Shown here in pieces: positions 14,352 through 22,270 of a stretch of DNA of 22,270 nucleotides. The notes under the pieces are model-generated. The model saw nothing but the letters and a program-made list of their open reading frames with translations. It was not told the DNA's origin and searched no databases. Numbering within the stretch: the first letter of the stretch is position 1; every line of letters begins with the position of its first letter. The stretch is from CAZSDP01 sp964605665 (GTDB taxonomy: Bacteria; Planctomycetota; UBA8108; UBA1146), in assembly GCA_964605665.1 (NCBI GenBank), contig CAZSDP010000040.1, forward strand, positions 1 to 22,270, read 5' to 3'. A program made the translations under genes and the position numbers.

Positions 14352-14870
14352 TTGTCAGAGCTCGGTCGTCTCTTCGTCGAGGAAACAATTCGCCGCTTTC
14401 GGGAAGAGTATCTTCCGCGACTGGAAACTGCCGTCGCCGCGGTTCCGGCGGACAAGTTGTGGTGGCGACCCCACTCCGAGGCGACTTCCATCGGTAATCT
14501 GCTGCTGCACTTGGAGGGAAATGTCCGGCAGTGGTTCTTGGCGGGGCTCGGTGAACAAAGGGAGCCGCGCCGCGAGCGCAGTGCAGAGTTTCGAGCGCGG
14601 GAGGCCGTGGGGGTCAGTGGCGAGAGGCTCTGCAAGGCTCTCAAGGAGACGGTCGAGACCTCTTATCCGGTCCTCACCGGTTTGACCGACTCTCAGCTCG
14701 CCAAAGAGCTGGAGATCCAGGGATTCCGCGTCACCGGCCTGGCGGCGGTCTACCACGTCGTCGAGCACTTCAGCTGGCACCTGGGGCAGATTGTCTGGAT
14801 TGCCAAAGCGACGGCGGGCCCGGGCCACGGCATCGTATTCTATGATGATGACTCTCTGGATCGACATTGA
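14352..14870 (+). CDS. DinB-family (DUF1572-like) metal-binding four-helix protein
   Basis: The 172-residue product shows the DinB/YfiT four-helix-bundle pattern. IGNLLLHLEGNVRQW (47-61) carries the first metal-ligand histidine (H53), and YHVVEHFSWHLGQI (134-147) carries H135, H139 and H143, matching the family's H-x3-H-x3-H-x-G-Q helix. Members include thiol-dependent transferases using bacillithiol or mycothiol as well as many with unknown substrates; the closest subgroup here looks like DUF1572. The start codon is TTG, backed by AAGGAGG (14339-14345) six bases upstream. The gene lies 81 bases after the rhomboid-like gene and could share its transcript. Function is not determined. Confidence 0.85.
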   Translation: MSELGRLFVEETIRRFREEYLPRLETAVAAVPADKLWWRPHSEATSIGNLLLHLEGNVRQWFLAGLGEQREPRRERSAEFRAREAVGVSGERLCKALKETVETSYPVLTGLTDSQLAKELEIQGFRVTGLAAVYHVVEHFSWHLGQIVWIAKATAGPGHGIVFYDDDSLDRH

Positions 14871-15024
14871 GGAGTTTCCTTCGAGAGCTCTAGATTGAGA
14901 ATCCACGGGTTTTCTTGCGATGTGATCGTTCCGACGAGATGCTTTCAGGAATGAGGCCGTGCGACGGTGTGTTTTTGAATCGTTGTGTGGTTGAGGCATC
15001 GGAATCAGAGAAGGATGGAGCCTG

Positions 15025-16524
15025 ATGAAACCTGAAATCCTCCGTTGGGTCGGTTTTTCAGCCGCGATCGTCGCGGTCTTGCTGGCGACGACTCTGCTCG
15101 GATTTCATGCCAAGGGGACCGCAGACATCGGTTTGCTGGAAAAGGTTTGCGGGAAAGAGGCTGCGGGGTGCGACAAGGTCGTCTCGAGCCGGTGGGGGGT
15201 GATTCCACCAGGCCCTCCGGAGCCGAGCTCTGAGGAGGGGAAAGCACCGAGCCAGTCGAGCGCGGCGGAAAAGGTTGAGGCGCGGAAGGATCGCCATGGC
15301 TTTCCGGTCGCCGCTTTGGGATTGTTCTACTACACATTCCTAGCGGTCTATCTGGGGGTCATCGGTCGCCCCAGCTGGCCGGTTCGTCGACTGCACAGCG
15401 CCATCTTTGCCTTGAACCTACTCGGGGTCATGAGCTCGCTCTTCTATATCGGCGTGATGCTCTTCGCGATCGGGGAAGCGTGCCCATTCTGCTACGGAAC
15501 CCACGTTTGCAACTTCTTACTCGCATTCGTTCTCTGGAAGACTCGACCAGAGGAACCGAAGTTTCACGGTGAAGGGGAAGGGATATCGAAACCGGTTCTC
15601 CCCCACCCCGACCTTCGATTGGGAGTCACCTGTCTGCTGCTCTCCACTGCACTTTGCTACGGCGAGTGGAAAGCGTATCGAGCTCAGTTTGTCGAACTGC
15701 AGGATCTGCAGATCACCGAATTGCGGGGAGATCTCGCCGAACTCAACTCGGAGATCGCTCAACTCGCAGCGGGGGGGAGTCCTGCTGATCCCAATCTCGG
15801 GGCAAACGGTTCTGATTCTGCGGGTGCCGCGGCGGGTACCGACCTCGCCAAAGAGAATCAACAGCTCCGCGAACGGCTCGAGGAGTTGGAGGAGATCGCC
15901 AGTAGTGTCCAGAAGATGGACGGCCTGCACCTCAGCCAAGAGAAACTCGATCTCGGGCTTCGCGATGATGATCCGAAGATTACCCCGGTTCTGCGCGCCA
16001 ATGGCCGCACCGGGAAGTACATGCAAGTGGTTGTTTTCAGCGATGTTGAGTGCTCAAACTGCGCGAACTTTCATGAGTACATCCATGAGAAACTGCTCCC
16101 GATGTTCAACGGTCACTTGGAGGTGATCTACAAGCATCTACCCGCCGGTCGTCACAAGCACGCTCTCCCCGGCGCGAAGGCACTCGAGGCAGCGCGATTG
16201 CAGGGGAATGACAAGTTTTGGGCGTTGTATTCGTACCTTTTGGAGCGCCGGAAAGATCTGGGGTCGGTCGACTACACCGTCGCCGCTCAGGAACTGGGGC
16301 TCGACGCGAACCGATTCGTCGCGGACATGGGCTCGGCTGCAGTGCGACAGCGGGTGGCGCAAGACTCTCGACATGCGACCCAACAGCTCCAGGTGAAGGG
16401 GACCCCGGCGGTTTTCCTGAATGGACGACCGGTCAGCCGGGTGATTCGCCGTAATGATGGCTGGTGGCAGATCAAGGCGGACACGCTCAAGAAGTCGCGG
16501 GCGCGAAGCCGTCAAGAATGGTGA
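15025..16524 (+). CDS. VKOR-thioredoxin (DsbA-like) fusion, disulfide bond formation
   Basis: This 499-residue protein fuses a vitamin K epoxide reductase membrane domain to a periplasmic thioredoxin-fold domain. The VKOR part has the loop cysteines C42 and C49 (VCGKEAAGCDKV), S55/W57, and the quinone-reducing CPFC pair (C153, C156). A membrane helix near 198-213 leads into a coiled coil (about 225-297) interrupted by a Gly/Ala/Ser-rich linker. The DsbA-like domain follows, with active site CSNC (C343, C346) and the cis-proline loop KGTPAVF (P461). Electrons would pass from substrate thiols to CSNC, to C42/C49, to CPFC and then quinone, replacing separate DsbA and DsbB. Unusual is the roughly 33-residue Pro/Ser/Glu/Lys-rich insertion (58-90) between SSRWG and HGFPVAALG. 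AAGGATGGAG (15011-15020) supports the ATG. Confidence 0.92.
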   Translation: MKPEILRWVGFSAAIVAVLLATTLLGFHAKGTADIGLLEKVCGKEAAGCDKVVSSRWGVIPPGPPEPSSEEGKAPSQSSAAEKVEARKDRHGFPVAALGLFYYTFLAVYLGVIGRPSWPVRRLHSAIFALNLLGVMSSLFYIGVMLFAIGEACPFCYGTHVCNFLLAFVLWKTRPEEPKFHGEGEGISKPVLPHPDLRLGVTCLLLSTALCYGEWKAYRAQFVELQDLQITELRGDLAELNSEIAQLAAGGSPADPNLGANGSDSAGAAAGTDLAKENQQLRERLEELEEIASSVQKMDGLHLSQEKLDLGLRDDDPKITPVLRANGRTGKYMQVVVFSDVECSNCANFHEYIHEKLLPMFNGHLEVIYKHLPAGRHKHALPGAKALEAARLQGNDKFWALYSYLLERRKDLGSVDYTVAAQELGLDANRFVADMGSAAVRQRVAQDSRHATQQLQVKGTPAVFLNGRPVSRVIRRNDGWWQIKADTLKKSRARSRQEW

Positions 16525-16739
16525 GATAGTTCCGTTGGAATGTTGGGGCATTTCTTCTCAGGGGAATTCACCACGGCGGCGCTTCACTCACACCAGCCGA
16601 GAGCCACTGAATCCCCCCGGAGGGGCTCTATTCGCCTCTCTGGACGCACTTTTGGCTGATTTCGGCTCCTACCACTCAGGCTGAGAATTTCGCGCCTTGG
16701 CATGCGCTCTCTCGCGGTCCCCTGGCGACCTATCGGAAG

Positions 16740-16778
16740 CTGAGGTATCGTCTCAGGATCCCGCGTGAAAGGATCCTG
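16740..16778 (+). promoter_or_regulatory. Competing hairpins covering the ribosome binding site of the export operon
   Basis: CAGGATCC (16754-16761) pairs perfectly with GGATCCTG (16771-16778) across CGCGTGAAA. The 3' arm includes the GGA of the ribosome binding site AAAGGA (16768-16773) for the TTG start at 16781, so this hairpin would hide it. Just upstream, CTGAG (16740-16744) can pair with CTCAG (16752-16756), which shares CAG (16754-16756) with the first stem, so only one stem can form. This is the form expected of a translational on/off switch. Complementarity is observed; regulation is inference. Confidence 0.4.
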
Positions 16779-16780
16779 CC

Positions 16781-18355
16781 TTGCGTTCCCCCCTTTGGCT
16801 TCTCTTGTTCGGCCCGCTGCTCGCATGGAGTTCGGGGTGTGCCTCGTATTTCGAGGGATCGACCGAAGAAGAAGGCACCCGCATCGAGGCGGAGAAGCGG
16901 GAGGAAGTCGCGCAATTTCGACGAGACGACCTCATCGATCCCCGGCGGGAGGGGCCGGTGCAACTCGTCGAGGTCAGCGATGTCGAAGTTCCCGACCCAC
17001 TGAGTCTCGATGGAGCAATCGAGATCGCAACTGCGCAGAATCGCGACTACCAGTCGCGCCGAGAGGCACTGTTTCTTTCGGCTCTCGATCTCGGGGTGAC
17101 CAGGCGTGACTTCTTAAGGCCGGTCTTCGCGGGATCTGTTGGGTGGGAATTCAGTGATGGAACCGATCTCGACTATTCAGATGTGACCTCCCTTTCTCTC
17201 GGTGCGGACTACCTCCTCTTCACCGGGGGAAACCTCAGCCTCAATTCCAATCTGTCGATGTCGAATGACTCCCAACTGACGGGATCGAATCAAAGCACCT
17301 CTGGCTCAAACACTCTGTCGTTTAGCCAACCTCTCCTTCAGGGTGCGGGACACGCCATCGCTTTTGAAGGCCTGACTCAAGCGGAGAGGAATCTCCTCTA
17401 CCAAGCGCGTGAATTTGAGTTGTTCCGCCAGCAGTTCGTGATCGACATCATCGATGACTTCTATGAACTGTTGAGTCAGAAGCAACAGCTGGTCAACACG
17501 CGTGAGAACATCGAAAGACAGACCTTCGCATACGAACAGGCGCAAGCGCTCTTCCGACTTGGACGAGGTGATAGCCTCAGCGTCTTCCGAGCGGAGCAAT
17601 CCTTACTTCAAGCGCAAGATCAGCTTCTCAACGACGAACAGGCGTATCGAGTTGCTTTCGATCGATTCAAGATCCAACTCGGCCTTCCCACCGAAACTTC
17701 CTTTGATATCGAAGCGGAGTTTCCGGCGGTCAACGAACTATCGGTTGGTCTCGACGCTGCGGTGGAAGCGGCGCTGAACAATCGGCTCGATCTGAGAACT
17801 GATCGTGACCAAGTGATCGACCGTTCGCGACAGGTGACAATCGCTCGTGATTCGGTCTTACCTCGATTTGATCTCAGTGCTTCTTACACGACGAGCACCG
17901 ATGCGGAGACCAGCCTGCGAGGACTCGATTTTCACGAGGAAGGGGTTGCCTCAGTTGGGCTTACCTTAGAGATCCCGTTCGATCGCAAGCAGCAGCGAGC
18001 GAATCTCAGATCTGCGGAAATCGGTTTGTCCCAAGCAAGACGCGATTTGGATCGTAGAGAAGATGAGGTGGTTCTCGAAATTCGCAGCTCACTTGGCACT
18101 CTGCGACAGAGGAGAACCCAGATAGAGATCGGAATTCGTGAGATCGGCTCCCTTGAGCGGAGTTACGAAAAGGCGACCTTGGAATTCGAGTCGGGGCTGG
18201 CCACGAACCGAGATGTAACAGAAGCGGCGGATGAATTGACCGCAGCTCAGAACAACCAACTCGATCGTATCGTCGACCACGAGATCGCTCGCCTGACGTT
18301 GTTGCGTCAACTCGGGCTGTTATTCGTCGAAGAGTCAGGATTGGTGAGAGAATGA
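16781..18355 (+). CDS. TolC-family outer-membrane efflux protein (lipoprotein)
   Basis: The 524-residue product is an outer-membrane factor of the TolC/NodT type, which forms the exit duct of tripartite pumps. The N-terminus, MRSPLWLLLFGPLLAWSSGC, is a lipoprotein signal with the lipid-bearing cysteine at residue 20. Two related helical-barrel halves follow, with the typical phrases LSLDGAIEIATAQNRDYQSRR (about 84-104) and, in the second half, LDAAVEAALNNRLDLRTDRD. Between and after them come Gly/Ser-rich strands (LSLGADYLLFTGGNLSLNSN) and long helices. The start is TTG, preceded at seven bases by AAAGGA, which lies in a hairpin. The stop overlaps the adaptor start (ATGA), so the operon is translationally coupled. 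Confidence 0.9.
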   Translation: MRSPLWLLLFGPLLAWSSGCASYFEGSTEEEGTRIEAEKREEVAQFRRDDLIDPRREGPVQLVEVSDVEVPDPLSLDGAIEIATAQNRDYQSRREALFLSALDLGVTRRDFLRPVFAGSVGWEFSDGTDLDYSDVTSLSLGADYLLFTGGNLSLNSNLSMSNDSQLTGSNQSTSGSNTLSFSQPLLQGAGHAIAFEGLTQAERNLLYQAREFELFRQQFVIDIIDDFYELLSQKQQLVNTRENIERQTFAYEQAQALFRLGRGDSLSVFRAEQSLLQAQDQLLNDEQAYRVAFDRFKIQLGLPTETSFDIEAEFPAVNELSVGLDAAVEAALNNRLDLRTDRDQVIDRSRQVTIARDSVLPRFDLSASYTTSTDAETSLRGLDFHEEGVASVGLTLEIPFDRKQQRANLRSAEIGLSQARRDLDRREDEVVLEIRSSLGTLRQRRTQIEIGIREIGSLERSYEKATLEFESGLATNRDVTEAADELTAAQNNQLDRIVDHEIARLTLLRQLGLLFVEESGLVRE

Positions 18356-19908
18356 AGCGGACATTCGGAATCCTCGCTTTATTGGGGATCGCTGCCGCAG
18401 CAGTATGGCAGCTGGGAGGCTTCGGAAGATCGGTCAGCACTGAACCGAGTTCCGGTGGCACTTACTCGGTCGCGCGGGGTGATTTGTCGATCACTCTGAC
18501 GGAGCGCGGCACCCTCAAGACTCTGAAAGCTGAAGAGATCAAAAGCCAGGTCCAAGGGAAGGCTTCGATCCAATGGTTGATGGAGGAGGGGAGCCAAGTT
18601 CAAGCCGGTGATGTCTTGGTTGAGCTCGACAAGACCGAGACCGAGAAACAGGTCGAAGACCGTCGTAATTTGATCATTCAGTTGGAGTCGGAAGAGAACG
18701 CGGCGAAAACTGAAGAGTTGATCCAACGAGAGCAAAACCAAACTGACCTGGAGAAGGCGGATCTGGCGCTCGAGGTTGCGCGCGCAGAATTGGCAAAACT
18801 GCTCGAAGGTGATATCCCGGCAAGAGAGCGCGAACTCGAGTTGGCCATCGACACGGCCACCTCGGAATTGACTCGCACCGAAGCGCGCTTCAAAGAGATG
18901 CCAACGATGCTCGAAAAGGGATTTATCACCGCAGATCAATTCGAGGACGAGCGGATCAAGCGACGAAAAGCGAGCGAGGCGTTGGTGACCGCGGAGCAGG
19001 CCAAGCAGCTCTATCTCAAGTATGAAAAACCGTTGCAGATTCGCCAAAAGGAAGCTGCGGTGACCGAAGCGGAACGCGGCGTGATCCAAGCGACAAATCA
19101 GGCTCAGGCGAGACTCGAAGGAAAGAAGGCGCGCGTCAACGAAAAGCAGCGGCGCTTGAAGCGAGAGCAGGAACAGCTCAAAGAGAACCTCGCCGACCTA
19201 GAGAAGATGACGATTTCTGCGCCGACCTCGGGAGTGATTTTCTACGGCAGCCCCGATAGAAGCTGGGATACGGAAGACATCAAGGTGGGAAATGGGGTTT
19301 GGCCCAATCAGACTTTGATGACGATCCCTGACCCGAGTGGGATGGCGGCAGTCATCAATGTTCATGAGGCGGACATCCGGAAGATTGAAGAGGGAATGAT
19401 CGCCACGATCGCCTCGGAGACTGAAAAGGGTAAGGCCTACCAAGGGCGAGTCACGAAGATCGACAAAGTGGCCAACGCTGGAAACCGGCGTTGGGGAGAT
19501 CAGATTCGCCGGTTCCGAGTCGAAGTTCAGATCATGACCGACAAGCATGAGTTGAAGCCGGGTACGAGCGCATCGGTCGAGATGCGAATCGGGGAACTCA
19601 AAGATGTTCTTCACGTGCCGATTCAAGCGGTCTTCAGCCGAGAAGGACGATTCTTCTGTTACACGGTGAGCCCCACCGGCCCGGTCGAAACACCGGTGAA
19701 GGTGGGACGTTCCAATGATGCCTTCCTCGAGATCACGGAAGGTCTCGAAGAGGGGAAGAGGGTTCTTCTCTATAAACCGGAAGCGACCGAAGTGGGATCT
19801 GAAGCCGAGAGCTCTGAATCGAAGACGAGCAACGGCGGCCGTCGTGGAGAATCGAACAATAAGAGGGGTGGGCCTGGGGGAAAGAGATCGGGGAAGCCCC
19901 AGCCGTGA
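18352..19908 (+). CDS. MacA/HlyD-type periplasmic adaptor of an ABC export pump
   Basis: This 518-residue membrane-fusion protein would bridge the inner-membrane permease and the TolC-like duct. It has an N-terminal membrane anchor (about 5-20), then a biotinyl-lipoyl-like half motif (VQGKASIQWLMEEGSQVQAG, DVLVELDKTE, about 63-91). A very long alpha-hairpin rich in Glu/Lys/Gln (about 92-280) follows, then the returning lipoyl half ISAPTSGVIFYG (about 287-298), a beta-barrel domain and a membrane-proximal domain (VLHVPIQAVFSREGRFF). The tail from about 480 is low complexity (Ser/Gly/Lys/Arg), absent from most MacA proteins. It overlaps the upstream gene by ATGA and the downstream ATPase gene by GTGA. 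Cargo is not predictable. Confidence 0.92.
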   Translation: MKRTFGILALLGIAAAAVWQLGGFGRSVSTEPSSGGTYSVARGDLSITLTERGTLKTLKAEEIKSQVQGKASIQWLMEEGSQVQAGDVLVELDKTETEKQVEDRRNLIIQLESEENAAKTEELIQREQNQTDLEKADLALEVARAELAKLLEGDIPARERELELAIDTATSELTRTEARFKEMPTMLEKGFITADQFEDERIKRRKASEALVTAEQAKQLYLKYEKPLQIRQKEAAVTEAERGVIQATNQAQARLEGKKARVNEKQRRLKREQEQLKENLADLEKMTISAPTSGVIFYGSPDRSWDTEDIKVGNGVWPNQTLMTIPDPSGMAAVINVHEADIRKIEEGMIATIASETEKGKAYQGRVTKIDKVANAGNRRWGDQIRRFRVEVQIMTDKHELKPGTSASVEMRIGELKDVLHVPIQAVFSREGRFFCYTVSPTGPVETPVKVGRSNDAFLEITEGLEEGKRVLLYKPEATEVGSEAESSESKTSNGGRRGESNNKRGGPGGKRSGKPQP

Positions 19909-20618
19909 GTGACGCGGTGATCGCCCTCCAGGGCATCCACAAGTACTACGGCGAAGGTGATGCTCGTCTCCATGTCTTGAAGGGTATCGACCTCACGGTT
20001 CGGACTGGCGAGTTCGTGGCGATCACCGGGCAATCGGGATCGGGGAAGTCGACTCTTCTCAACTTGCTCGGTTGTCTCGATCGACCGACCGACGGCCAAT
20101 ATCTGCTCGATGGTCGTGATGTGTCGACCATCGGTGACGACGAACTTTCCGAAAAGCGCAATCAAGACATCGGTTTCATCTTTCAGAGTTTCAATTTGAT
20201 CCCCCAGTTGACGGTGCTCGAGAATATCGCGGTGCCACTCCTCTACAGTTCCCAGCCAGGTCATGAAGCGAATCAACGCTGTATCGATCTGCTGGAAGCG
20301 GTCGGGCTGAGTCACCGACTCGGCCATCGTCCCAATCAGCTCTCAGGAGGGGAGCGCCAGAGAGTCGCGATCGCGCGCGCTCTGGTAAATGATCCAGTGA
20401 TGCTGTTGGCCGATGAGCCGACGGGGAATCTCGACAGCCAAACTGGCGAAGAAGTCCTAGCGCTGATGCATGATCTACATGCTCAAGGCCGCACGATCGT
20501 GATGATTACTCACGACGAGGCGATCGCAGAGCGTGCGGGGCGCCAAGTCCACATCCTCGACGGGGTCATCCTTGAGGTTGATGCTGCTGAGTCGACCGAA
20601 CGAGAGGGCTCTCGATGA
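19905..20618 (+). CDS. ABC transporter ATPase, MacB/LolD type
   Basis: The 237-residue cytoplasmic ATPase has all motifs of a working nucleotide-binding domain: Walker A GQSGSGKST (42-50), Q-loop Q94 in FIFQSFNLIPQ, signature LSGGERQRVAIARAL (146-160), Walker B VMLLADE (165-171) followed by PTGNLD, and the switch histidine H203. Sequence phrases around these place it in the LolD/MacB/FtsE group, which powers mechanotransmission rather than substrate import. The start codon GTG overlaps the adaptor stop, and its own stop overlaps the permease start by ATGA. Expression of the three is therefore coupled and probably fixed in ratio. Confidence 0.95.
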   Translation: MSDAVIALQGIHKYYGEGDARLHVLKGIDLTVRTGEFVAITGQSGSGKSTLLNLLGCLDRPTDGQYLLDGRDVSTIGDDELSEKRNQDIGFIFQSFNLIPQLTVLENIAVPLLYSSQPGHEANQRCIDLLEAVGLSHRLGHRPNQLSGGERQRVAIARALVNDPVMLLADEPTGNLDSQTGEEVLALMHDLHAQGRTIVMITHDEAIAERAGRQVHILDGVILEVDAAESTEREGSR

Positions 20619-21892
20619 TCGCCGCCAAGCGAACGGCCTTTCTTCGACTCGCCCTCCGTAACCTACTCGGTTACCCGATGCGGACCTTTCTGACCGCGCT
20701 GGGGGTTGTCTTTGGAGTCGGTTCGGTGATCGCCATGCTGGCCCTTGGAGCTGGGGCGGAGCAGGAGCTTCTCGAAGAGATCGGTCGTTTGGGGATCCAG
20801 AACATCATCGTCAATTCGGTGAAGCCGCCGGAGACGACCGAGGGGAACCAGCGGAGACAGTGGATCTCCTCCTACGGGCTGACCTTCAAAGACTACCGCC
20901 AAATCAGAGATACGATCCCTGGCCTCGGTGAGGTGCTTCCTGTCCACATCACCCGGAAACCTGTTTGGTGGGGTTCGCGCCGCGTTGAAGGCACACTCTA
21001 TGCGGTCGAAGCGGACCACCTCGGTCTATTCAATTTGGAGACCGCTCTCGGGCGTCCGTTGACCGAAGTGGATGGGGATGAGCTTCGGCGGGTGTGCGTG
21101 ATTCGCTCTGGGCTCCTCGAAGAGCTCGGCATCTACGAAGATCCGGTCGGCTTACCGATACTCCTCGGAACAGAGGAGTACGAAATCGTGGGGATTTTGG
21201 AAGACACGGAGTTTCAGGGATATGCGGCGAAGGCCCTCTCTGTCGACTCGAAGTCATCGGAGATCTATGTTCCCCACCGAACGGTTTTGACCCGGCATGG
21301 AACTCGAGAGATCGTTCGGCGTTCGGGATCGATGGAAGCGACTGATGTCGAGTTGACTCAAATTGTGATCTCGGTCACCGATCTCGATCAAGTTTTGATC
21401 GTGGCACGGATGGTGAAGACACTCCTCGAAAAGAATCACACGCAGCAAGACTACGACCTCGTTGTTCCGCTCGAGGTGTTGGCGCAACGGCGCAAGACTC
21501 AGCAGGTATTCAACTACGCTCTGGTGGCGATCGCTTCCATTTCACTGCTTGTCGGAGGAATCGGGATCGCCAACATCATGCTGGCGACTGTGACGGAGAG
21601 AACCAAGGAGATCGGGATTCGTCGCGCCCTGGGTGCGAAAAAGCGCCATATCATCGTTCAATTCCTGACCGAGACCACCACGATCTCGACCTTCGGTGGG
21701 GTGTTGGGAGTGGCGGCGGGGATCGGCTTGGCAGAGGTGCTCACCCTCTTCACCGGTTGGAGCGCCATCGTCAACATCTCGAGCGTCTTTCTCGCGCTCT
21801 CGATTTCGATGGCGGTGGGAATTCTCTCCGGCATCTTCCCAGCGCGACGGGCTGCTGCTCTCGATCCAATTGCCGCACTGAGACACGAGTGA
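20615..21892 (+). CDS. MacB/FtsX-type ABC transporter permease
   Basis: This 425-residue inner-membrane protein has the standard MacB-type four-helix layout: one helix near residues 22-45 (FLTALGVVFGVGSVIAMLAL), a large periplasmic domain (about 50-290), and three C-terminal helices (about 298-323, 350-375 and 385-408). Marker phrases are the MacB-PCD start IGRLGIQNIIVNSV (about 57-70), TERTKEIGIRRALGAKKRHI (about 326-345), which couples to the ATPase, and the ending FPARRAAALDPIAALRHE. ATPase and permease are separate genes, unlike E. coli MacB, where they are fused. It is the last gene of the operon. A 7-bp hairpin (21892-21914) begins at its stop codon, and a proper terminator lies 260 bases further on. 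Confidence 0.95.
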   Translation: MIAAKRTAFLRLALRNLLGYPMRTFLTALGVVFGVGSVIAMLALGAGAEQELLEEIGRLGIQNIIVNSVKPPETTEGNQRRQWISSYGLTFKDYRQIRDTIPGLGEVLPVHITRKPVWWGSRRVEGTLYAVEADHLGLFNLETALGRPLTEVDGDELRRVCVIRSGLLEELGIYEDPVGLPILLGTEEYEIVGILEDTEFQGYAAKALSVDSKSSEIYVPHRTVLTRHGTREIVRRSGSMEATDVELTQIVISVTDLDQVLIVARMVKTLLEKNHTQQDYDLVVPLEVLAQRRKTQQVFNYALVAIASISLLVGGIGIANIMLATVTERTKEIGIRRALGAKKRHIIVQFLTETTTISTFGGVLGVAAGIGLAEVLTLFTGWSAIVNISSVFLALSISMAVGILSGIFPARRAAALDPIAALRHE

Positions 21893-22153
21893 GCGAATCT
21901 GCGCTCAATTCGCTTGGGCACGGTGTTGGTCTGGAAGAAACTCCCCTGGGTGTGCAATTCGATCGGGCTCGGGGGATTTCAATCGCCGGTCGCCGCGTTC
22001 TTCGTCGCCCCCTCTCCGGTGATCACGGTCAGCGTCTTGCGCAGAAGAAGGGGGAGGGCTGCCGCTTCCTCGCTTCAGACTGAGAGCGATGGGGGACTTC
22101 AAGTCGTCGAGTCCGGTTGGTCATAGGCCGGAGATGAAGTCGGCCACGAAAAA
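21892..22153 (+). other. Gene-free 3' region of the export operon
   Basis: No credible gene is seen. AGCGAAT (21892-21898) pairs with ATTCGCT (21908-21914), beginning at the last base of the permease stop codon. No T tract follows, so it may be a 3'-end-stabilising hairpin rather than a terminator. The rest (about 21915-22140) is GC-rich with no recognisable motif; it may be an untranslated tail or a decayed coding segment. Confidence 0.3.
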
Positions 22154-22185
22154 TGCCACTCGCCCGTTGGACGAGTGGCACTTTT
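22154..22185. terminator. Intrinsic terminator
   Basis: TGCCACTCG (22154-22162) pairs perfectly with CGAGTGGCA (22172-22180), followed by CTTTT. An A-rich stretch (22149-22153) lies before the 5' arm, so it could also act for a minus-strand transcript arriving from beyond the window. It is the first plausible terminator after the export operon. Confidence 0.8.
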
Positions 22186-22215
22186 GATCGGAGTGGATCG
22201 AACCACCCCTTAACG

Positions 22216-22270
22216 CTGTTCGAGTCAACACTGTTCGAGTCAACACTGTTCGAGTCAACACTGTTCGAGT
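22216..22270. repeat. 15-bp tandem direct repeat, truncated by the window end
   Basis: The unit CTGTTCGAGTCAACA occurs at 22216-22230, 22231-22245 and 22246-22260 without a mismatch, then as a 10-base partial copy (22261-22270) where the window stops. Each unit contains TGTT and AACA in inverted orientation around CGAGTC. The full copy number cannot be seen. Possible readings are an array of protein-binding sites, a variable-number repeat or an assembly artefact at a contig end. Confidence 0.9.

Noticed and set aside
21914..22126. 70-residue open frame downstream of the permease
   Set aside because: There is no ribosome binding site, and the low-complexity Arg/Ala/Ser content fits untranslated GC-rich sequence.
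22194..22270. T-arm-like GGTTCGATCC (minus strand) and GTTCGAGTC, possible tRNA or integration site
   Set aside because: The hairpin GTGG/CCAC has a 6-base rather than 7-base loop, and no D-arm, anticodon arm or acceptor stem can be built around it.
22216..22270. CRISPR array at the right end
   Set aside because: The 15-bp copies abut directly with no spacers, and no cas gene is present.

Overview
The window holds thirteen protein genes and several structured non-coding stretches. It reads like a moderately GC-rich, Gram-negative-type bacterium. Planctomycetota is my best guess, from a HEAT plus von Willebrand A secreted protein, repeated W/F-C-x-x-C zinc-ribbon-like units in a putative lipoprotein, a VKOR-thioredoxin fusion, a very large SWIM-SNF2 ATPase and frequent TTG starts. 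This is inference: there is no rRNA or other phylogenetic marker. No tRNA, rRNA, CRISPR array, insertion sequence or phage gene was seen.

Layout. 153-2093 carries a YbaK/EbsC-type aminoacyl-tRNA deacylase, a membrane-anchored coiled-coil protein and a stand-alone NFACT-R domain protein. A run of strong stem-loops (629-801) separates the first two. 2400-3770 is a secreted HEAT/VWA protein that ends at a bidirectional terminator shared with the convergent SWIM/SNF2 ATPase (3840-7355, minus). Divergent from the ATPase is a Cys-rich putative lipoprotein (7385-8386), followed by a convergent HhH-GPD DNA glycosylase (8431-9048, minus).

9049-10019 is a 971-base non-coding region, partly AT-rich. 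It contains a -10-like hexamer, a perfect 12-bp palindrome, a chain of hairpins, and two mutually exclusive stem-loops, the second followed by a T tract. All of this lies just upstream of a secreted protein of unknown function (10020-11330), which has its own strong terminator. I read it as an undescribed structured RNA leader or a free ncRNA, and it is the most interesting part of the window.

11799-14870 carries a PrsW-type putative intramembrane protease with a TPR-containing soluble domain. A rhomboid-fold protein lacking the rhomboid catalytic residues follows, then a DinB-like protein. 15025-16524 is a VKOR-DsbA-like disulfide-forming fusion with a Pro/Ser/Glu-rich insertion.

16781-21892 is a compact four-gene operon with 4-bp overlaps: a TolC-like outer-membrane factor, a MacA/HlyD-type adaptor, a MacB/LolD-type ATPase and a MacB/FtsX-type permease. 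Together they would form a complete tripartite ABC export pump. Its first ribosome binding site sits inside an 8-bp hairpin that competes with an upstream hairpin. A terminator (22154-22185) follows, and the window ends inside a 15-bp tandem repeat.
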